Assembly (NCBI RefSeq): GCF_000243275.1
Contig: NZ_CM001437.1
Coordinates: 1,763,782-1,827,781 of the forward strand
Direction: 5' to 3'
DNA from: Myroides odoratus DSM 2801
Lineage (GTDB): Bacteria; Bacteroidota; Bacteroidia; Flavobacteriales; Flavobacteriaceae
Length of the DNA: 64,000 bases
A program made the position numbers and the translations under genes. This document shows positions 8,370-17,821 of the stretch, piece after piece (position 1 is the stretch's first letter; every line of letters starts with the position of its first letter). The notes below the pieces were generated by a model. That model was not told the DNA's origin and searched no databases. It saw only the letters and a program-made list of their open reading frames with translations.

Positions 8370-10268
8370 TTAATACGGTTTCTCGTCTCTACCTTCGTAA
8401 TAGTTGATGAAAGCGCGGTTTACTACGCGATTTCCTCCTTTTGTAGGATAGTCTCCGGTGAAATACCAATCCCCTAAGTTTTTCGGACACGCTTTGTGTA
8501 GGTTCTCAATCGATTGGAATACGATTTTGATTTCTGATTTAGTACCTTCTTCTGTTACCATCTCTGCAATCTTAGCTGAAACTTCCTCATCTGTAAATGG
8601 CGCGTAAATCTCTTTTACGTAGTTGATCACCTCGTCATCTTTTAAGCCTACTTGTGCTTTTGATTTTTGGTATACTTCTTCTACGATGTGATACATATTG
8701 CGTTCTTTTAGCATTTCAATTACTGCTTGGAACGCGATTAACCCTTCTAATTTCGCCATATCAATTCCGTAGCAATCTGGGTAACGCACTTGTGGTGCTG
8801 CAGAAACAACTACAATACGCTTCGGATTCAAACGATCCAACATGCGGATGATACTTTTCTTCAACGTCGTACCACGTACAATACTATCGTCGATAATCAC
8901 CAAGTTATCCGTTGGTTTAATCACCCCATAGGTTACGTCGTATACGTGTGCTACTAAATCATCACGACTGCTATCATCTGTAATAAACGTACGCAATTTT
9001 GCATCTTTAATTGCAATCTTCTCTGTGCGCAACTTAACAGATAAAATCTCTTGTAGTTTCGCTTCAGATAACGCCTCTTTGTTCTTTAAGATATCCGAAA
9101 TCTTGCGTTGATTCAAGAAATCTTGTGCACCTTCAATCATTCCGAAGAACGATGTTTCTGATGTATTTGGAATATAAGAGAATACTGAATTATCGGTATC
9201 GTTTTCAATAATATCTAGTACTTGAGGGAAGATAAACTTTCCTAAGTCTTTGCGCTCTTGGTAAATATCCGCATCATTTCCTCTTGAAAAATACACGCGT
9301 TCGAATGAACACGCTTTCAATGGAAGTGGCTCTAAGATTTGCTCAAAGTGTACACTTGCATCTTTCTTCACGATAATTGCCTGACCTGGTGTTAATTCTT
9401 TGATGTCTTCAAAAGGCACATTCAACGCCGTTTGAATAACAGGACGCTCACTTGCTACGACAACGATTTCATCATTTTCATAGTAGAATGCAGGGCGAAT
9501 ACCCGCTGGATCTCTGAATACAAAAGCATCTCCATGACCTAACATTCCAGCCATTGTAAATCCACCGTCCCAGTTTTTAGAAGCTCTTCTCAAGATACGA
9601 GCAATATCCAAACGCTCACCAATAATCGGCGAAGCTGTTTTTTTCGAGAATCCTTCTTGTTTTATTTTGTAGTATAAATCATCAATTTCATCATCTAAGA
9701 AATGGCCGATTTTCTCCATTACAGTAATGGTATCTGACATTTCTTTTGGATGTTGACCCAAGCGCACTAAATCGTCAAACAACTCTCTAACATTGGTTAG
9801 ATTGAAGTTTCCGGCAACGATTAAGTTTCTGTGCATCCAATTATTTTGACGTAAAAAAGGATGAACGCTTTCGATGCTATTTTTTCCAAAAGTTCCATAA
9901 CGCACGTGACCTAAGAACACTTCTCCTAAATAAGGGATGTGTTTTTTTTGCAATTCAGCGCTATCCGCATATTCTGGGTGTTCTTCCATTTCTGCATTAA
10001 TGCGTCCATTGATTTGGGCAAAAATATCTTGAATCGGCTGTGCTTTATTTGAACGCACACGACTAATATAGCGTTCTCCTGGTTCCATATCGAGTTTAAT
10101 ACTCGCTAAACCAGCTCCATCTTGTCCTCTATTATGTTGTTTTTCTAATAACAAGTACATTTTTTGAATCGGATAAAATGCACTCCCATATTTTTCTTTA
10201 TAATAGGATAGAGGCTTTTTTAATCGTAAAAAAGCAATTCCACATTCGTGTTGTAGTGCGTCGCTCAT
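8370..10268 (-). CDS. Amidophosphoribosyltransferase (PurF-like paralogue)
   Basis: Glutamine PRPP amidotransferase, the first step of purine synthesis, or a close paralogue. It has an N-terminal Ntn-hydrolase glutaminase (HECGIAF, Cys9 as likely nucleophile, only a few residues from the start; GHVRYGTFG at 120-128; FRDPAGIRP at 251-259). A C-terminal phosphoribosyltransferase domain carries the PRPP loop VIIDDSIVRGTT at 457-468. At 632 residues it is longer than classic PurF (about 500), with extra segments near 60-115 and 340-425; this long form is common in Flavobacteriaceae. Its 3' end is duplicated at 7452-7514. A PfkB kinase gene lies just upstream. Confidence 0.88.
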   Translation of the reverse strand: MSDALQHECGIAFLRLKKPLSYYKEKYGSAFYPIQKMYLLLEKQHNRGQDGAGLASIKLDMEPGERYISRVRSNKAQPIQDIFAQINGRINAEMEEHPEYADSAELQKKHIPYLGEVFLGHVRYGTFGKNSIESVHPFLRQNNWMHRNLIVAGNFNLTNVRELFDDLVRLGQHPKEMSDTITVMEKIGHFLDDEIDDLYYKIKQEGFSKKTASPIIGERLDIARILRRASKNWDGGFTMAGMLGHGDAFVFRDPAGIRPAFYYENDEIVVVASERPVIQTALNVPFEDIKELTPGQAIIVKKDASVHFEQILEPLPLKACSFERVYFSRGNDADIYQERKDLGKFIFPQVLDIIENDTDNSVFSYIPNTSETSFFGMIEGAQDFLNQRKISDILKNKEALSEAKLQEILSVKLRTEKIAIKDAKLRTFITDDSSRDDLVAHVYDVTYGVIKPTDNLVIIDDSIVRGTTLKKSIIRMLDRLNPKRIVVVSAAPQVRYPDCYGIDMAKLEGLIAFQAVIEMLKERNMYHIVEEVYQKSKAQVGLKDDEVINYVKEIYAPFTDEEVSAKIAEMVTEEGTKSEIKIVFQSIENLHKACPKNLGDWYFTGDYPTKGGNRVVNRAFINYYEGRDEKPY

Positions 10269-10292
10269 AGTTAGTTGTGTTGTGTGTTATCA

Positions 10293-10318
10293 TTAAAAAA
10301 AGCCCCACGACGAGGCTT
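10293..10318 (-). terminator. Terminator of the PfkB gene
   Basis: AAGCC and GGCTT arms with a 9-nt loop; on the minus strand the stem is followed by a T run. It lies between the PfkB stop and the purF-like start. Confidence 0.65.
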
Positions 10319-10332
10319 AGTATGTTGCATGT

Positions 10333-11259
10333 TTATTTGAGTTCAATGTCGAACTGTGTTAACATTTTAAATTGCATTAATCTTTTTTTCATTTCGGCTT
10401 CTTCTAACTGCTCCATACGTTGTGTTCCGAATTCTTCTACACAGAAGGAGGCTAAATTAGATCCAAAAATAATTGCGTTCTTCATACATTGAAAGGATAT
10501 ACTTCCTCTTTCTGTTAAGTACCCGGCAAATCCACCTGCGAAAGTATCTCCTGCTCCGGTTGGATCGAATACTTCTTTTAGCGGTAATGCTGGAGCAAAG
10601 AAAACATCTTTCCCTGAAAACAACAAGGCGCCATGTTCTCCTTTTTTAATTACGACATATTGAGGTCCCATTTCATGAATCACTTCAGCCGCCTTTACCA
10701 AAGAATATTCTCCAGAAAGTTGACGTGCCTCTTCATCGTTAATTGTGATTACGTCGACGTGTTTCAAAACGGATTTGAGTTCGTCTAACGCACAATTCAT
10801 CCAAAAATTCATGGTATCTAACACCACTAGTTTCGGTTTTTGTTCCAATTGATCCAATACAGATTGCTGAATAGCGGGATGTAAATTCCCCAACATCACA
10901 ACATCGGCATTTTTAAAATCAGCGGGAACGACAGGATTGAAATTCTCCAACACATTAAGCTGTGTGTCTAATGTATCCCTTGCGTTCAAATCGTTGTGGT
11001 ATCTACCACTCCAAAAGAAGGTTTTACCGCCTGGAACTACTTCAATACCTGTTGTATTGATATTCTTACTTTCTAGTAATGCTATGTATTCTTTAGGAAA
11101 GTCATCCCCTACAACAGAAACGATAGCTGTTTCAACATCAAAATGCGAAGCAGATAGTCCTATATATGTAGCTGCACCTCCTAATACTTTGTCCGTTTTC
11201 CCGAATGGTGTTTCTATACTGTCAAACGCCACCGTTCCGACGATCAATAACTTGTTCAT
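10333..11259 (-). CDS. PfkB-family carbohydrate/nucleoside kinase
   Basis: 308-residue cytoplasmic ribokinase-fold kinase. PfkB signature 2 is intact at residues 232-243 (DPTGAGDTFAGG), with Asp238 as catalytic base. The N-terminal substrate region contains GGAATYIGLSASHF (27-40). The substrate (sugar or nucleoside) cannot be read. It is co-directional with the purF-like gene, a common pairing in Flavobacteriaceae, which hints at nucleoside or ribose-phosphate metabolism (inference). A terminator separates the two. Confidence 0.88.
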   Translation of the reverse strand: MNKLLIVGTVAFDSIETPFGKTDKVLGGAATYIGLSASHFDVETAIVSVVGDDFPKEYIALLESKNINTTGIEVVPGGKTFFWSGRYHNDLNARDTLDTQLNVLENFNPVVPADFKNADVVMLGNLHPAIQQSVLDQLEQKPKLVVLDTMNFWMNCALDELKSVLKHVDVITINDEEARQLSGEYSLVKAAEVIHEMGPQYVVIKKGEHGALLFSGKDVFFAPALPLKEVFDPTGAGDTFAGGFAGYLTERGSISFQCMKNAIIFGSNLASFCVEEFGTQRMEQLEEAEMKKRLMQFKMLTQFDIELK

Positions 11260-11631
11260 ATTTTTGGAAAAGAAATAAGATGCAAATATATATCTTTCCT
11301 GATTTTAGACCAAAAATTAATCCCCTTTATTCTAAAATTAACTTATAGTCAATGCATTACAATTCACTCCTAGCTTATTTCACTCCCATACCAGAAGCAG
11401 AAACCGCCTTATTTTTCTAATAGTGAAGCACATATCCTTTCTTTCTAGGTGAGGATAAGCAATCGACCTAACAACAGATCGCCGCCAATTACCTCAAGTA
11501 TTTCAACCCTTTTAAACCGCTTTTTCACACTATTTTCACCCCATCTTCAACCCAACCTATTCCTAACCTATTCCTAGTATACCCTAACATACGCCTAAGT
11601 ATAGTATAAGAATACTGGGAGCTACCTTTGA

Positions 11632-11723
11632 CCTTCCTTCGAGTTTCCTTCGACATTCCTTCGACAAAAACCCCTTTTTACGAGGCAAACTCGAAGGAAA
11701 CTTGGAGGAATGTCGAAGAAAAC
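11632..11723. repeat. 11-bp repeat array forming an imperfect hairpin
   Basis: Three tandem 11-mers, CCTTCCTTCGA, GTTTCCTTCGA and CATTCCTTCGA (11632-11664), are followed after 26 bp by three inverted 11-mers, TCGAAGGAAAC, TTGGAGGAATG and TCGAAGAAAAC (11691-11723). The arms can fold into an imperfect stem of about 30 bp. Function unknown. Confidence 0.75.
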
Positions 11724-11850
11724 AGAACGCAAACTATACCAAAAAGGGACTACTATTCCATTCAGAACACCTGTTTCGCTTACCTCTAACTACGAATAAC
11801 ATCCTTACTAAAGTTCGTTTCAAGGAAAAAACTCAGCCCCTATCTCCATA

Positions 11851-11885
11851 AAAAAAAGGTTCAGCTGTTCTGCTAAACCTTTTTC
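11851..11885 (-). terminator. Terminator of rnhA
   Basis: AAAAGGTTCAGC and GCTAAACCTTTT arms with one mismatch and a 6-nt loop, 20 bp after the rnhA stop. A and T runs on both sides allow either direction. Confidence 0.75.
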
Positions 11886-11904
11886 TATCTTCATATCGTA
11901 TGTT

Positions 11905-12381
11905 CTACTCTCTATTTTGCTCATAATATTCATCGACGAGCAAATCTTTTTGTTTTCCTGCTTGCACGGCTAAGAAATCACAACGCTCATTCATGGGATG
12001 GTTATTGTGTCCTTTGACCCATTGAAAAGAAACTTGATGACGTCTATAAATGCGCAAGAAACGCATCCATAGGTCTGGGTTCTTCTTGTCTTTGAAATTT
12101 TTCTTCTCCCAACCAAATACCCATCCTTTGGTAACGGCATCCACTACATATTTAGAATCGGAAACCACCAACACGCGTGTTTGTGGGTTTTTCAGCTTTT
12201 CTAATCCTACAATTACCGCGAGTAATTCCATGCGGTTATTTGTGGTGAGTCGATACCCTTGTGCAAATTCCTTAAATATTTGACGTCCGGCCCATTCCAA
12301 CACCAAACCATATCCACCTGGTCCGGGATTTCCTTGTGCAGATCCATCGGTATATAAAATAACTTGAAAAGACTGACTCAT
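11905..12381 (-). CDS. rnhA: Ribonuclease HI
   Basis: Cleaves the RNA strand of RNA-DNA hybrids. The 158 residues match the bacterial RNase HI length. The catalytic quartet is visible: Asp12 (YTDGSAQGNPG), Glu52 (NNRMELLAV), Asp75 (VVSDSKYVVDAV) and Asp135 (NERCDFLA), with the catalytic-loop His125 in WVKGHNNHPMN. It starts 3 bp after purN ends, so it is translationally close to purN. Confidence 0.96.
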   Translation of the reverse strand: MSQSFQVILYTDGSAQGNPGPGGYGLVLEWAGRQIFKEFAQGYRLTTNNRMELLAVIVGLEKLKNPQTRVLVVSDSKYVVDAVTKGWVFGWEKKNFKDKKNPDLWMRFLRIYRRHQVSFQWVKGHNNHPMNERCDFLAVQAGKQKDLLVDEYYEQNRE

Positions 12382-12384
12382 TTA

Positions 12385-12951
12385 TTATTTTTTAGCTAAC
12401 AACTGTTCAATGACAATTGGAAAGTGTTTGTATTCTAAGGCTTGTACTGCTTTTGCAATATCTTCTGCTGTATAATGTGCTTCTACAGGAGTTGTTTCTT
12501 GTAAAATGATTGCTCCTTCGTCGTAATTTTCATTGACAAAGTGAATCGTAATTCCCGTTTCTGGTTCTTTATTTGCCAAAACAGCTTCGTGAACAAAGTG
12601 TCCATACATCCCTTTGCCGCCATATTTAGGTAATAAGGCTGGATGAATGTTAATCACTTGATTGTGATATTTTTTTACTAAATCCTCAGGGAACTTCCAC
12701 AAGAAGCCCGCCAAAACGATTAAATCTGGCTCGAAAGTTGCCAGTTTTTCTTCTAACTCGCCGTTATTCAGCTTATTTTTATCAAAAATATAAACCGGAA
12801 CATTTCTTTTTTCAGCTTTTTCTATTACTTTAGCATGAGGGTTATTGACCAAAACGAGGTATTGGTTGACAATTGAATTATTCTCAAAGTAATTGATAAT
12901 ATTCTCCACGTTAGTCCCTGAACCAGAAGCGAATAGCGCTATTTTTTTCAT
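12385..12951 (-). CDS. purN: Phosphoribosylglycinamide formyltransferase
   Basis: Third step of purine synthesis: transfers formyl from 10-formyl-tetrahydrofolate to GAR. 188 residues, usual length. The N-terminal phosphate-binding loop is FASGSGTN (7-14). Catalytic residues Asn101, His103 (VINIHPALLPKYGG) and Asp144 (NENYDEGAII) are present. It forms a short operon with rnhA and is divergent from acpP. Confidence 0.95.
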   Translation of the reverse strand: MKKIALFASGSGTNVENIINYFENNSIVNQYLVLVNNPHAKVIEKAEKRNVPVYIFDKNKLNNGELEEKLATFEPDLIVLAGFLWKFPEDLVKKYHNQVINIHPALLPKYGGKGMYGHFVHEAVLANKEPETGITIHFVNENYDEGAIILQETTPVEAHYTAEDIAKAVQALEYKHFPIVIEQLLAKK

Positions 12952-13109
12952 GTTATAAGCAGTATTTAAGTTTTTAAAACACTTTATTTAAGTACAAAAA
13001 AAAGAATAATTACTGACAATAAACAGAAAAATAGTATTAAGTATTAATTATTTTTATAATTTCGCACTGACAATTAACATGTATAATCAGGATATAAAAT
13101 AAAGTTTTT

Positions 13110-13117
13110 TATTTTTG
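13110..13117 (+). promoter_or_regulatory. -7 promoter element of acpP
   Basis: TATTTTTG matches TAnnTTTG, 33 bp before the acpP ATG. Confidence 0.5.
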
Positions 13118-13149
13118 CCCTAGGAAATTAAATTTTAAAATTAAAGATT

Positions 13150-13386
13150 ATGTCAGACATTGCATCAAGAGTAAAAGCGATTATCGTTGACAAATTAGGA
13201 GTTGACGAGAACGAAGTTGTAGCAGAAGCAAGCTTCACTAATGATTTAGGAGCTGATTCACTAGACACTGTTGAGCTTATCATGGAGTTCGAAAAAGAAT
13301 TCGATATTCAAATTCCAGATGATCAAGCTGAAAACATCGCTACAGTTGGTCAAGCTATCTCTTACATCGAAGAAGCTAAGAAGTAA
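13150..13386 (+). CDS. acpP: Acyl carrier protein
   Basis: 78-residue acidic carrier of fatty-acid intermediates. The phosphopantetheine site is Ser37 in [10 protein letters not shown]. The four-helix length and the DxxxDLGADS context are typical. It lies upstream of fabF with a palindromic terminator between; the acpP-fabF-rnc order is conserved across bacteria. Confidence 0.98.
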   Translation: MSDIASRVKAIIVDKLGVDENEVVAEASFTNDLGADSLDTVELIMEFEKEFDIQIPDDQAENIATVGQAISYIEEAKK

Positions 13387-13396
13387 TAACTAATAA

Positions 13397-13422
13397 CCCA
13401 CGTGTTGTTAACAACACGTGGG
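13397..13422 (+). terminator. Perfect 26-bp palindrome after acpP
   Basis: CCCACGTGTTGTT pairs with its exact complement, with no unpaired centre required. It is followed by a T-rich but interrupted tract (13423-13434). Probably a partial terminator or mRNA 3'-end stabiliser that keeps ACP expression above fabF. Confidence 0.7.
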
Positions 13423-13581
13423 CGTTATTATTTTCGGACATACCTGCTTATTTTAGAATAGAAAAAAGGACAGATTTACTAGTAAGTAATCTGATAAACA
13501 AATATAAAGCTACCCAATGTTTCCTTTTACAAAAGTGAAAAATTGGGTTTTTTTAACTTATTAAACCATAATATTTACTTT

Positions 13582-14835
13582 ATGAAATTAAGGCGAGTTG
13601 TTGTAACAGGTTTAGGTGCTCTTACCCCAATCGGGAATAATATCCAAGAGTATTGGAACAGTCTTATTAATGGCGTAAGTGGAGCCGCTCCGATTACACA
13701 TTTTGATGCTACCAATTTCAAAACCCAATTTGCGTGCGAAGTAAAGAATTTCAATGTAGAAGATTTTATTGATCGTAAAGAGGCACGTAAAATGGATCGA
13801 TACGCTCAATTAGCCATGGTTAGTGCTGATGAAGCAGTTGTAGATTCTAAATTAGACTTAGAGAATATAGATAAAGATAGAGCTGGAGTTATTTGGGGTT
13901 CTGGAATCGGTGGATTAGAAACCTTCCAAAACGAGGTGACTGACTTCGTAAACGGAAATGGAACACCGAGATTCAATCCTTTCTTTATTCCAAAAATGAT
14001 TGCAGATATTGCAGGAGGACATATTTCAATTAAATATGGCTTACGCGGACCAAACTTTACTACGGTATCGGCTTGTGCTTCGTCTACCAATGCAATTATT
14101 GATGCATTCAACTACATTCGTTTAGGTATGGCAGACATCATGGTAACAGGAGGTTCTGAAGCAGCTGTAACGATTGCAGGAGTGGGTGGATTCAACGCAA
14201 TGCACGCTTTATCTACAAGAAATGACAGTCCAGAAACAGCTTCTAGACCGATGGACAAAGACCGTGATGGTTTTGTATTGGGAGAAGGTGCTGGAGCATT
14301 AGTATTAGAAGAATACGAACACGCGATTGCGCGTGGAGCGAAAATATACTGTGAAATCGGCGGTGGCGGAATGTCAGCAGATGCACATCACTTAACTGCA
14401 CCACATCCAGAAGGATTAGGAGCAACAAACGTGATGAAAAACTGTTTGAGAGACGCAGGCCTTGAGCCAAAAGATGTTGATGTAGTAAACTTACACGGAA
14501 CGTCTACTCCATTAGGAGATATCGCTGAATCAAAAGCTATTTTAAACGTTTTTGGTGATCACGCTTATTCAATGAACCTAAACTCTACCAAATCTATGAC
14601 AGGTCACCTTTTGGGAGCTGCAGGAGTGATAGAGGCAATCTCAGTAATCTTATCCATCGAGCATGGAATTGTACCTCCAACAATCAATCACTTTACAGAT
14701 GATGATCAAGTGGATGCTAAATTAAACTTTACCTTCAACAAAGCGCAGAAAAGAGACGTGAAAGTAGGTATGAGTAATACATTTGGTTTCGGAGGACACA
14801 ACGCTTGTGTACTAGTAAAAAAATTAGATATTTAA
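13582..14835 (+). CDS. fabF: Beta-ketoacyl-ACP synthase II
   Basis: Condenses malonyl-ACP with acyl-ACP in chain elongation. I take the ATG at 13582 (MKLRRVVVTGLG), giving 417 residues; an in-frame start 39 bp upstream adds residues absent from the family. The Cys-His-His triad is Cys165 (TVSACASSTN), His305 (LHGTSTPLGD) and His342 (KSMTGHLLGAAG). The C-terminal Gly-rich motif GFGGHNA is present. Confidence 0.97.
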   Translation: MKLRRVVVTGLGALTPIGNNIQEYWNSLINGVSGAAPITHFDATNFKTQFACEVKNFNVEDFIDRKEARKMDRYAQLAMVSADEAVVDSKLDLENIDKDRAGVIWGSGIGGLETFQNEVTDFVNGNGTPRFNPFFIPKMIADIAGGHISIKYGLRGPNFTTVSACASSTNAIIDAFNYIRLGMADIMVTGGSEAAVTIAGVGGFNAMHALSTRNDSPETASRPMDKDRDGFVLGEGAGALVLEEYEHAIARGAKIYCEIGGGGMSADAHHLTAPHPEGLGATNVMKNCLRDAGLEPKDVDVVNLHGTSTPLGDIAESKAILNVFGDHAYSMNLNSTKSMTGHLLGAAGVIEAISVILSIEHGIVPPTINHFTDDDQVDAKLNFTFNKAQKRDVKVGMSNTFGFGGHNACVLVKKLDI

Positions 14836-14848
14836 GCACGACAACGTA

Positions 14849-15595
14849 ATGTTGAGTAACGTACTAAATAAGATATTTAAAAATTCCCGTTCAAGTCAAA
14901 AGGACGGGAATTTTTGTCGTAAGATATCTCAAATCACAATGACCAAGCCTTTGGATGTCGCTTACTATAAATTAGCGTTCACCCATCGTTCAATGAACAT
15001 CGTTGATACTCAGGGAAATCCAATTAATTACGAACGATTAGAGTTTTTGGGTGATGCCATGCTCAACGCTGTAATTGCCTCGCATTTATATTTAGAGGTT
15101 CCCAGTGGAGATGAGGGGTATTTAACGAAAATGCGCTCTAAAATTGTAAGTAGAGAAAACTTAAACACGATTGGCAAGAGCTTGGGATTAATTGATATTG
15201 TTGAAAGCAAAATGGGCAATCAACAGTTCGGAGAAAACATCCATGGTAATATTTTAGAGGCCTTAATTGGGGCGATATACTTGGATCAAGGTTATCCTGC
15301 ATGTGAGAAATTTATTCATCAGCGCTTAATTTCTACCATCACAGATATCCATGTTCTAGAAACAAAGATTACCAGCTATAAAAGTTTACTCATCGAATGG
15401 TGTCAAAAGACGAAACATACGTTCAAATTTGACGCTTATGAGGAAACAACGAATGAAGACGTCAAGTATTTTGGAGTTAAATTATTCATTGACAATAAGT
15501 TAATATCAAAAGGACGAGCTACATCAAAGAAGAAAGCAGAAGAAAAAGCTTCGCAACGTGCGTATTTTGCGTTGCAAGAAAAAATAAACCATTAA
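14849..15595 (+). CDS. rnc: Ribonuclease III
   Basis: Cuts double-stranded RNA for rRNA and mRNA processing. 248 residues: an RNase III domain with signature ERLEFLGDAML (Glu65, Asp69), then a double-stranded-RNA-binding domain from about 175 ending KKKAEEKASQRAYFAL. The second metal-site segment reads HGNILEALIGAIYLD: Glu137 is kept, but the position equivalent to E. coli Asp114 is Asn134. The N-terminus has about 30 extra residues. It begins 13 bp after fabF. Confidence 0.95.
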   Translation: MLSNVLNKIFKNSRSSQKDGNFCRKISQITMTKPLDVAYYKLAFTHRSMNIVDTQGNPINYERLEFLGDAMLNAVIASHLYLEVPSGDEGYLTKMRSKIVSRENLNTIGKSLGLIDIVESKMGNQQFGENIHGNILEALIGAIYLDQGYPACEKFIHQRLISTITDIHVLETKITSYKSLLIEWCQKTKHTFKFDAYEETTNEDVKYFGVKLFIDNKLISKGRATSKKKAEEKASQRAYFALQEKINH

Positions 15596-15646
15596 ATTGG
15601 GTAATCAATTAACATTTACTTAATCTTTCTTCTAAATATCTACATA

Positions 15647-15675
15647 TTGTTTGCATTATAAAAGTTGTATCTTTG
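15647..15675 (+). promoter_or_regulatory. Promoter of the IPExxxVDY-pyk unit
   Basis: TTG (15647-15649), 18-bp spacer, TATCTTTG (15668-15675): a full Bacteroidota-type promoter 18 bp before the ATG. Confidence 0.65.
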
Positions 15676-15693
15676 TAACTAACGAATAAACAA

Positions 15694-16182
15694 ATGGGAC
15701 CAGTAGTTCTAAGATTAGAAGATTTTGAAGCTGAAAACTATAGTCTGATAGCGATTCACTCTTCGCGCAAAGAAGATTTTAAAGTTACCTATCTTATTAA
15801 CACTATTCTAGGCCTTTATTTAGAACGTACATCGTATGATGTTGAAGTTGAAACGGATCAAGGCTTAGCTTCCTTCTCTTTATTTGAATACGACGATCCA
15901 GATTACCATGTATTGTGGAAATTGGTATCAAATAAAGCTTTTATACTTCCAGAGTCACAGATGGCTTCTCCCCTCTTTCAATATGTTGTTTCAACCATTA
16001 GCAAGCAAGGTTATCTCTTACCGGAACACAAAACGGTGGATTACTTTCTAAAAGTTGAAAATACAGATGAGCAATTTGAGATTGGCACAGTCATTGAAAA
16101 ATTAAAATCAATAAAAGTAATTTCTACAGCATACGAAATCCGAGTAGAAGCGATCAAATCGAAAAACAACCTAATTTTTTAA
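15694..16182 (+). CDS. IPExxxVDY family protein
   Basis: 162-residue small soluble protein of a Bacteroidota-specific family named for a C-terminal motif, here LPEHKTVDYFLK at about residues 109-120. Function unknown. It is almost always found next to rnc and pyk in this phylum, as here: 4 bp before pyk and therefore in one transcript. No signal peptide or membrane segment. Confidence 0.85.
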   Translation: MGPVVLRLEDFEAENYSLIAIHSSRKEDFKVTYLINTILGLYLERTSYDVEVETDQGLASFSLFEYDDPDYHVLWKLVSNKAFILPESQMASPLFQYVVSTISKQGYLLPEHKTVDYFLKVENTDEQFEIGTVIEKLKSIKVISTAYEIRVEAIKSKNNLIF

Positions 16183-16186
16183 AAAT

Positions 16187-17617
16187 ATGGTAGCAAAAAA
16201 AAGAACAAAAATTGTAGCAACGTTAGGTCCTGCATCAGGAACAAAAGAAGTGTTGCACAACATGATTAAAGCAGGTGTAAATGTATTTAGAATTAATTTC
16301 TCCCATGCAGATTACGCCGATGTACAAGAGAAAATCGACATCATTCGAGAATTAAATAAAGAATACGGTTACACAACGTCAATTTTAGGAGACTTACAAG
16401 GTCCTAAATTGCGTGTGGGAATTATGGCAGAAGATGTAGTGGTTCACCCTGGTGATATGATTACATTTTCAACAAAAGAAGAGTTCAAAGGGGACGCAAA
16501 ACGCGTTTACATGAACTACAAACAATTTCCTAATGATGTAAACAAAGGAGAGACTATTTTATTAGACGATGGTAAATTGATCTTTGAAGTAGTATCAACA
16601 AATAATACAGATGAAGTTGTTGCGAAAGTAATCCAAGGAGGTCCTTTGAAATCGAAAAAAGGAGTAAACCTTCCGATGACTAAGGTTTCATTACCTGCCT
16701 TGACGGAAAAAGACATCAATGACGCTATTTTTGCAATTAAAGCACAAGTGGATTGGTTGGCGTTATCTTTCGTTAGAACACCAGAGGATTTATTGGATTT
16801 ACAAGAAATTGTAAAACAACATTCAGAGCACAAAATTCCAATCGTTGCGAAAATTGAAAAACCGGAAGCGGTTAAAAATATCAATAAATTAGTTGCTTAC
16901 TGTGATGGATTGATGGTAGCTCGTGGAGATTTAGGAGTTGAAATTCCAGCTCAAGAGGTTCCACTTATCCAAAAGCAATTAGTACAAATCGCTAAAAATG
17001 CTAGAATTCCAGTAATCATCGCAACACAGATGATGGAAACGATGATTTCTAGTTTAACACCGACAAGAGCAGAGGTAAACGACGTTGCAAACTCGGTAAT
17101 GGATGGTGCAGATGCTGTAATGTTATCAGGAGAAACATCTGTAGGTAGTTACCCGGTTCAAGTAATTGAGAAAATGACACAAATTATTCAAAGTGTTGAA
17201 AATTCTCCATTAATCAATGTACCGCAAAGTCCACCGACAATTAAGACAAATCGTTATATCACGAAAAACATTTGTTATCACGCTGCCTTAATGGCAAATG
17301 ACATTGAAGCAAAAGCCATTTGTACGTTGACAAACAGTGGATACACTGCATTCCAGATTTCTGCTTGGAGACCAAACAGTGACATCCTTGTTTTTACATC
17401 AAATAAGCGCATTTTAACGCAGTTAAACCTATTATGGGGAGTACAGGCTTACTACTACGATAAATACGTAAGTACAGACGAAACCATTGAAGATATCAAC
17501 AATATGGTGGTGGAAAAGAAACACGCTGTAAAAGGAGATATGGTGATTAACTTAGCGGCAATGCCAATCATCGATAAAGGGATGGTAAATACGTTGAGAA
17601 TATCTGAGATTAAGTAG
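16187..17617 (+). CDS. pyk: Pyruvate kinase
   Basis: Last glycolytic step, phosphoenolpyruvate to pyruvate with ATP formation. 476 residues. N-terminal KIVATLGPAS and INFSHADY, active-site IPIVAKIEKPEAV with Lys222 and Glu224, and ARGDLGVEIP (245-254) are all present, followed by the regulatory C-terminal domain. Ends about 240 bp before a shared terminator. Confidence 0.97.
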   Translation: MVAKKRTKIVATLGPASGTKEVLHNMIKAGVNVFRINFSHADYADVQEKIDIIRELNKEYGYTTSILGDLQGPKLRVGIMAEDVVVHPGDMITFSTKEEFKGDAKRVYMNYKQFPNDVNKGETILLDDGKLIFEVVSTNNTDEVVAKVIQGGPLKSKKGVNLPMTKVSLPALTEKDINDAIFAIKAQVDWLALSFVRTPEDLLDLQEIVKQHSEHKIPIVAKIEKPEAVKNINKLVAYCDGLMVARGDLGVEIPAQEVPLIQKQLVQIAKNARIPVIIATQMMETMISSLTPTRAEVNDVANSVMDGADAVMLSGETSVGSYPVQVIEKMTQIIQSVENSPLINVPQSPPTIKTNRYITKNICYHAALMANDIEAKAICTLTNSGYTAFQISAWRPNSDILVFTSNKRILTQLNLLWGVQAYYYDKYVSTDETIEDINNMVVEKKHAVKGDMVINLAAMPIIDKGMVNTLRISEIK

Positions 17618-17619
17618 TG

Positions 17620-17680
17620 ATGGGTGAAGGGGTTATGAGTTGTGAGTGAAGGGTTATGGGTTATGAGGTTATGGGTGAAA
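17620..17680. repeat. GGGTTATGA-like low-complexity repeat
   Basis: Irregular G/T/A-rich units such as GGGTTATGA, GAGTGAAGG and GGTTATGGG, directly after the pyk stop. Confidence 0.5.
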
Positions 17681-17821
17681 TCGAAACGCATTGTTTTTCT
17701 AAATAGTCTAGATGTTCCTTTCATCACTAAATCGTACAACTTCACAAACAAACTGAAGACGAATTGCACTTTTCTCTTATAAAAAGAATAAATCGAAAGG
17801 CATATAATGCTGATTAGCTAT

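Larger units (their letters stand above)
11260..11904. other. 645-bp intergenic region without a gene
   Basis: No credible coding frame. It holds an array of 11-bp repeats with inverted partners (11632-11723) and a terminator at its right end. The remainder is unstructured to my eye. Confidence 0.6.
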
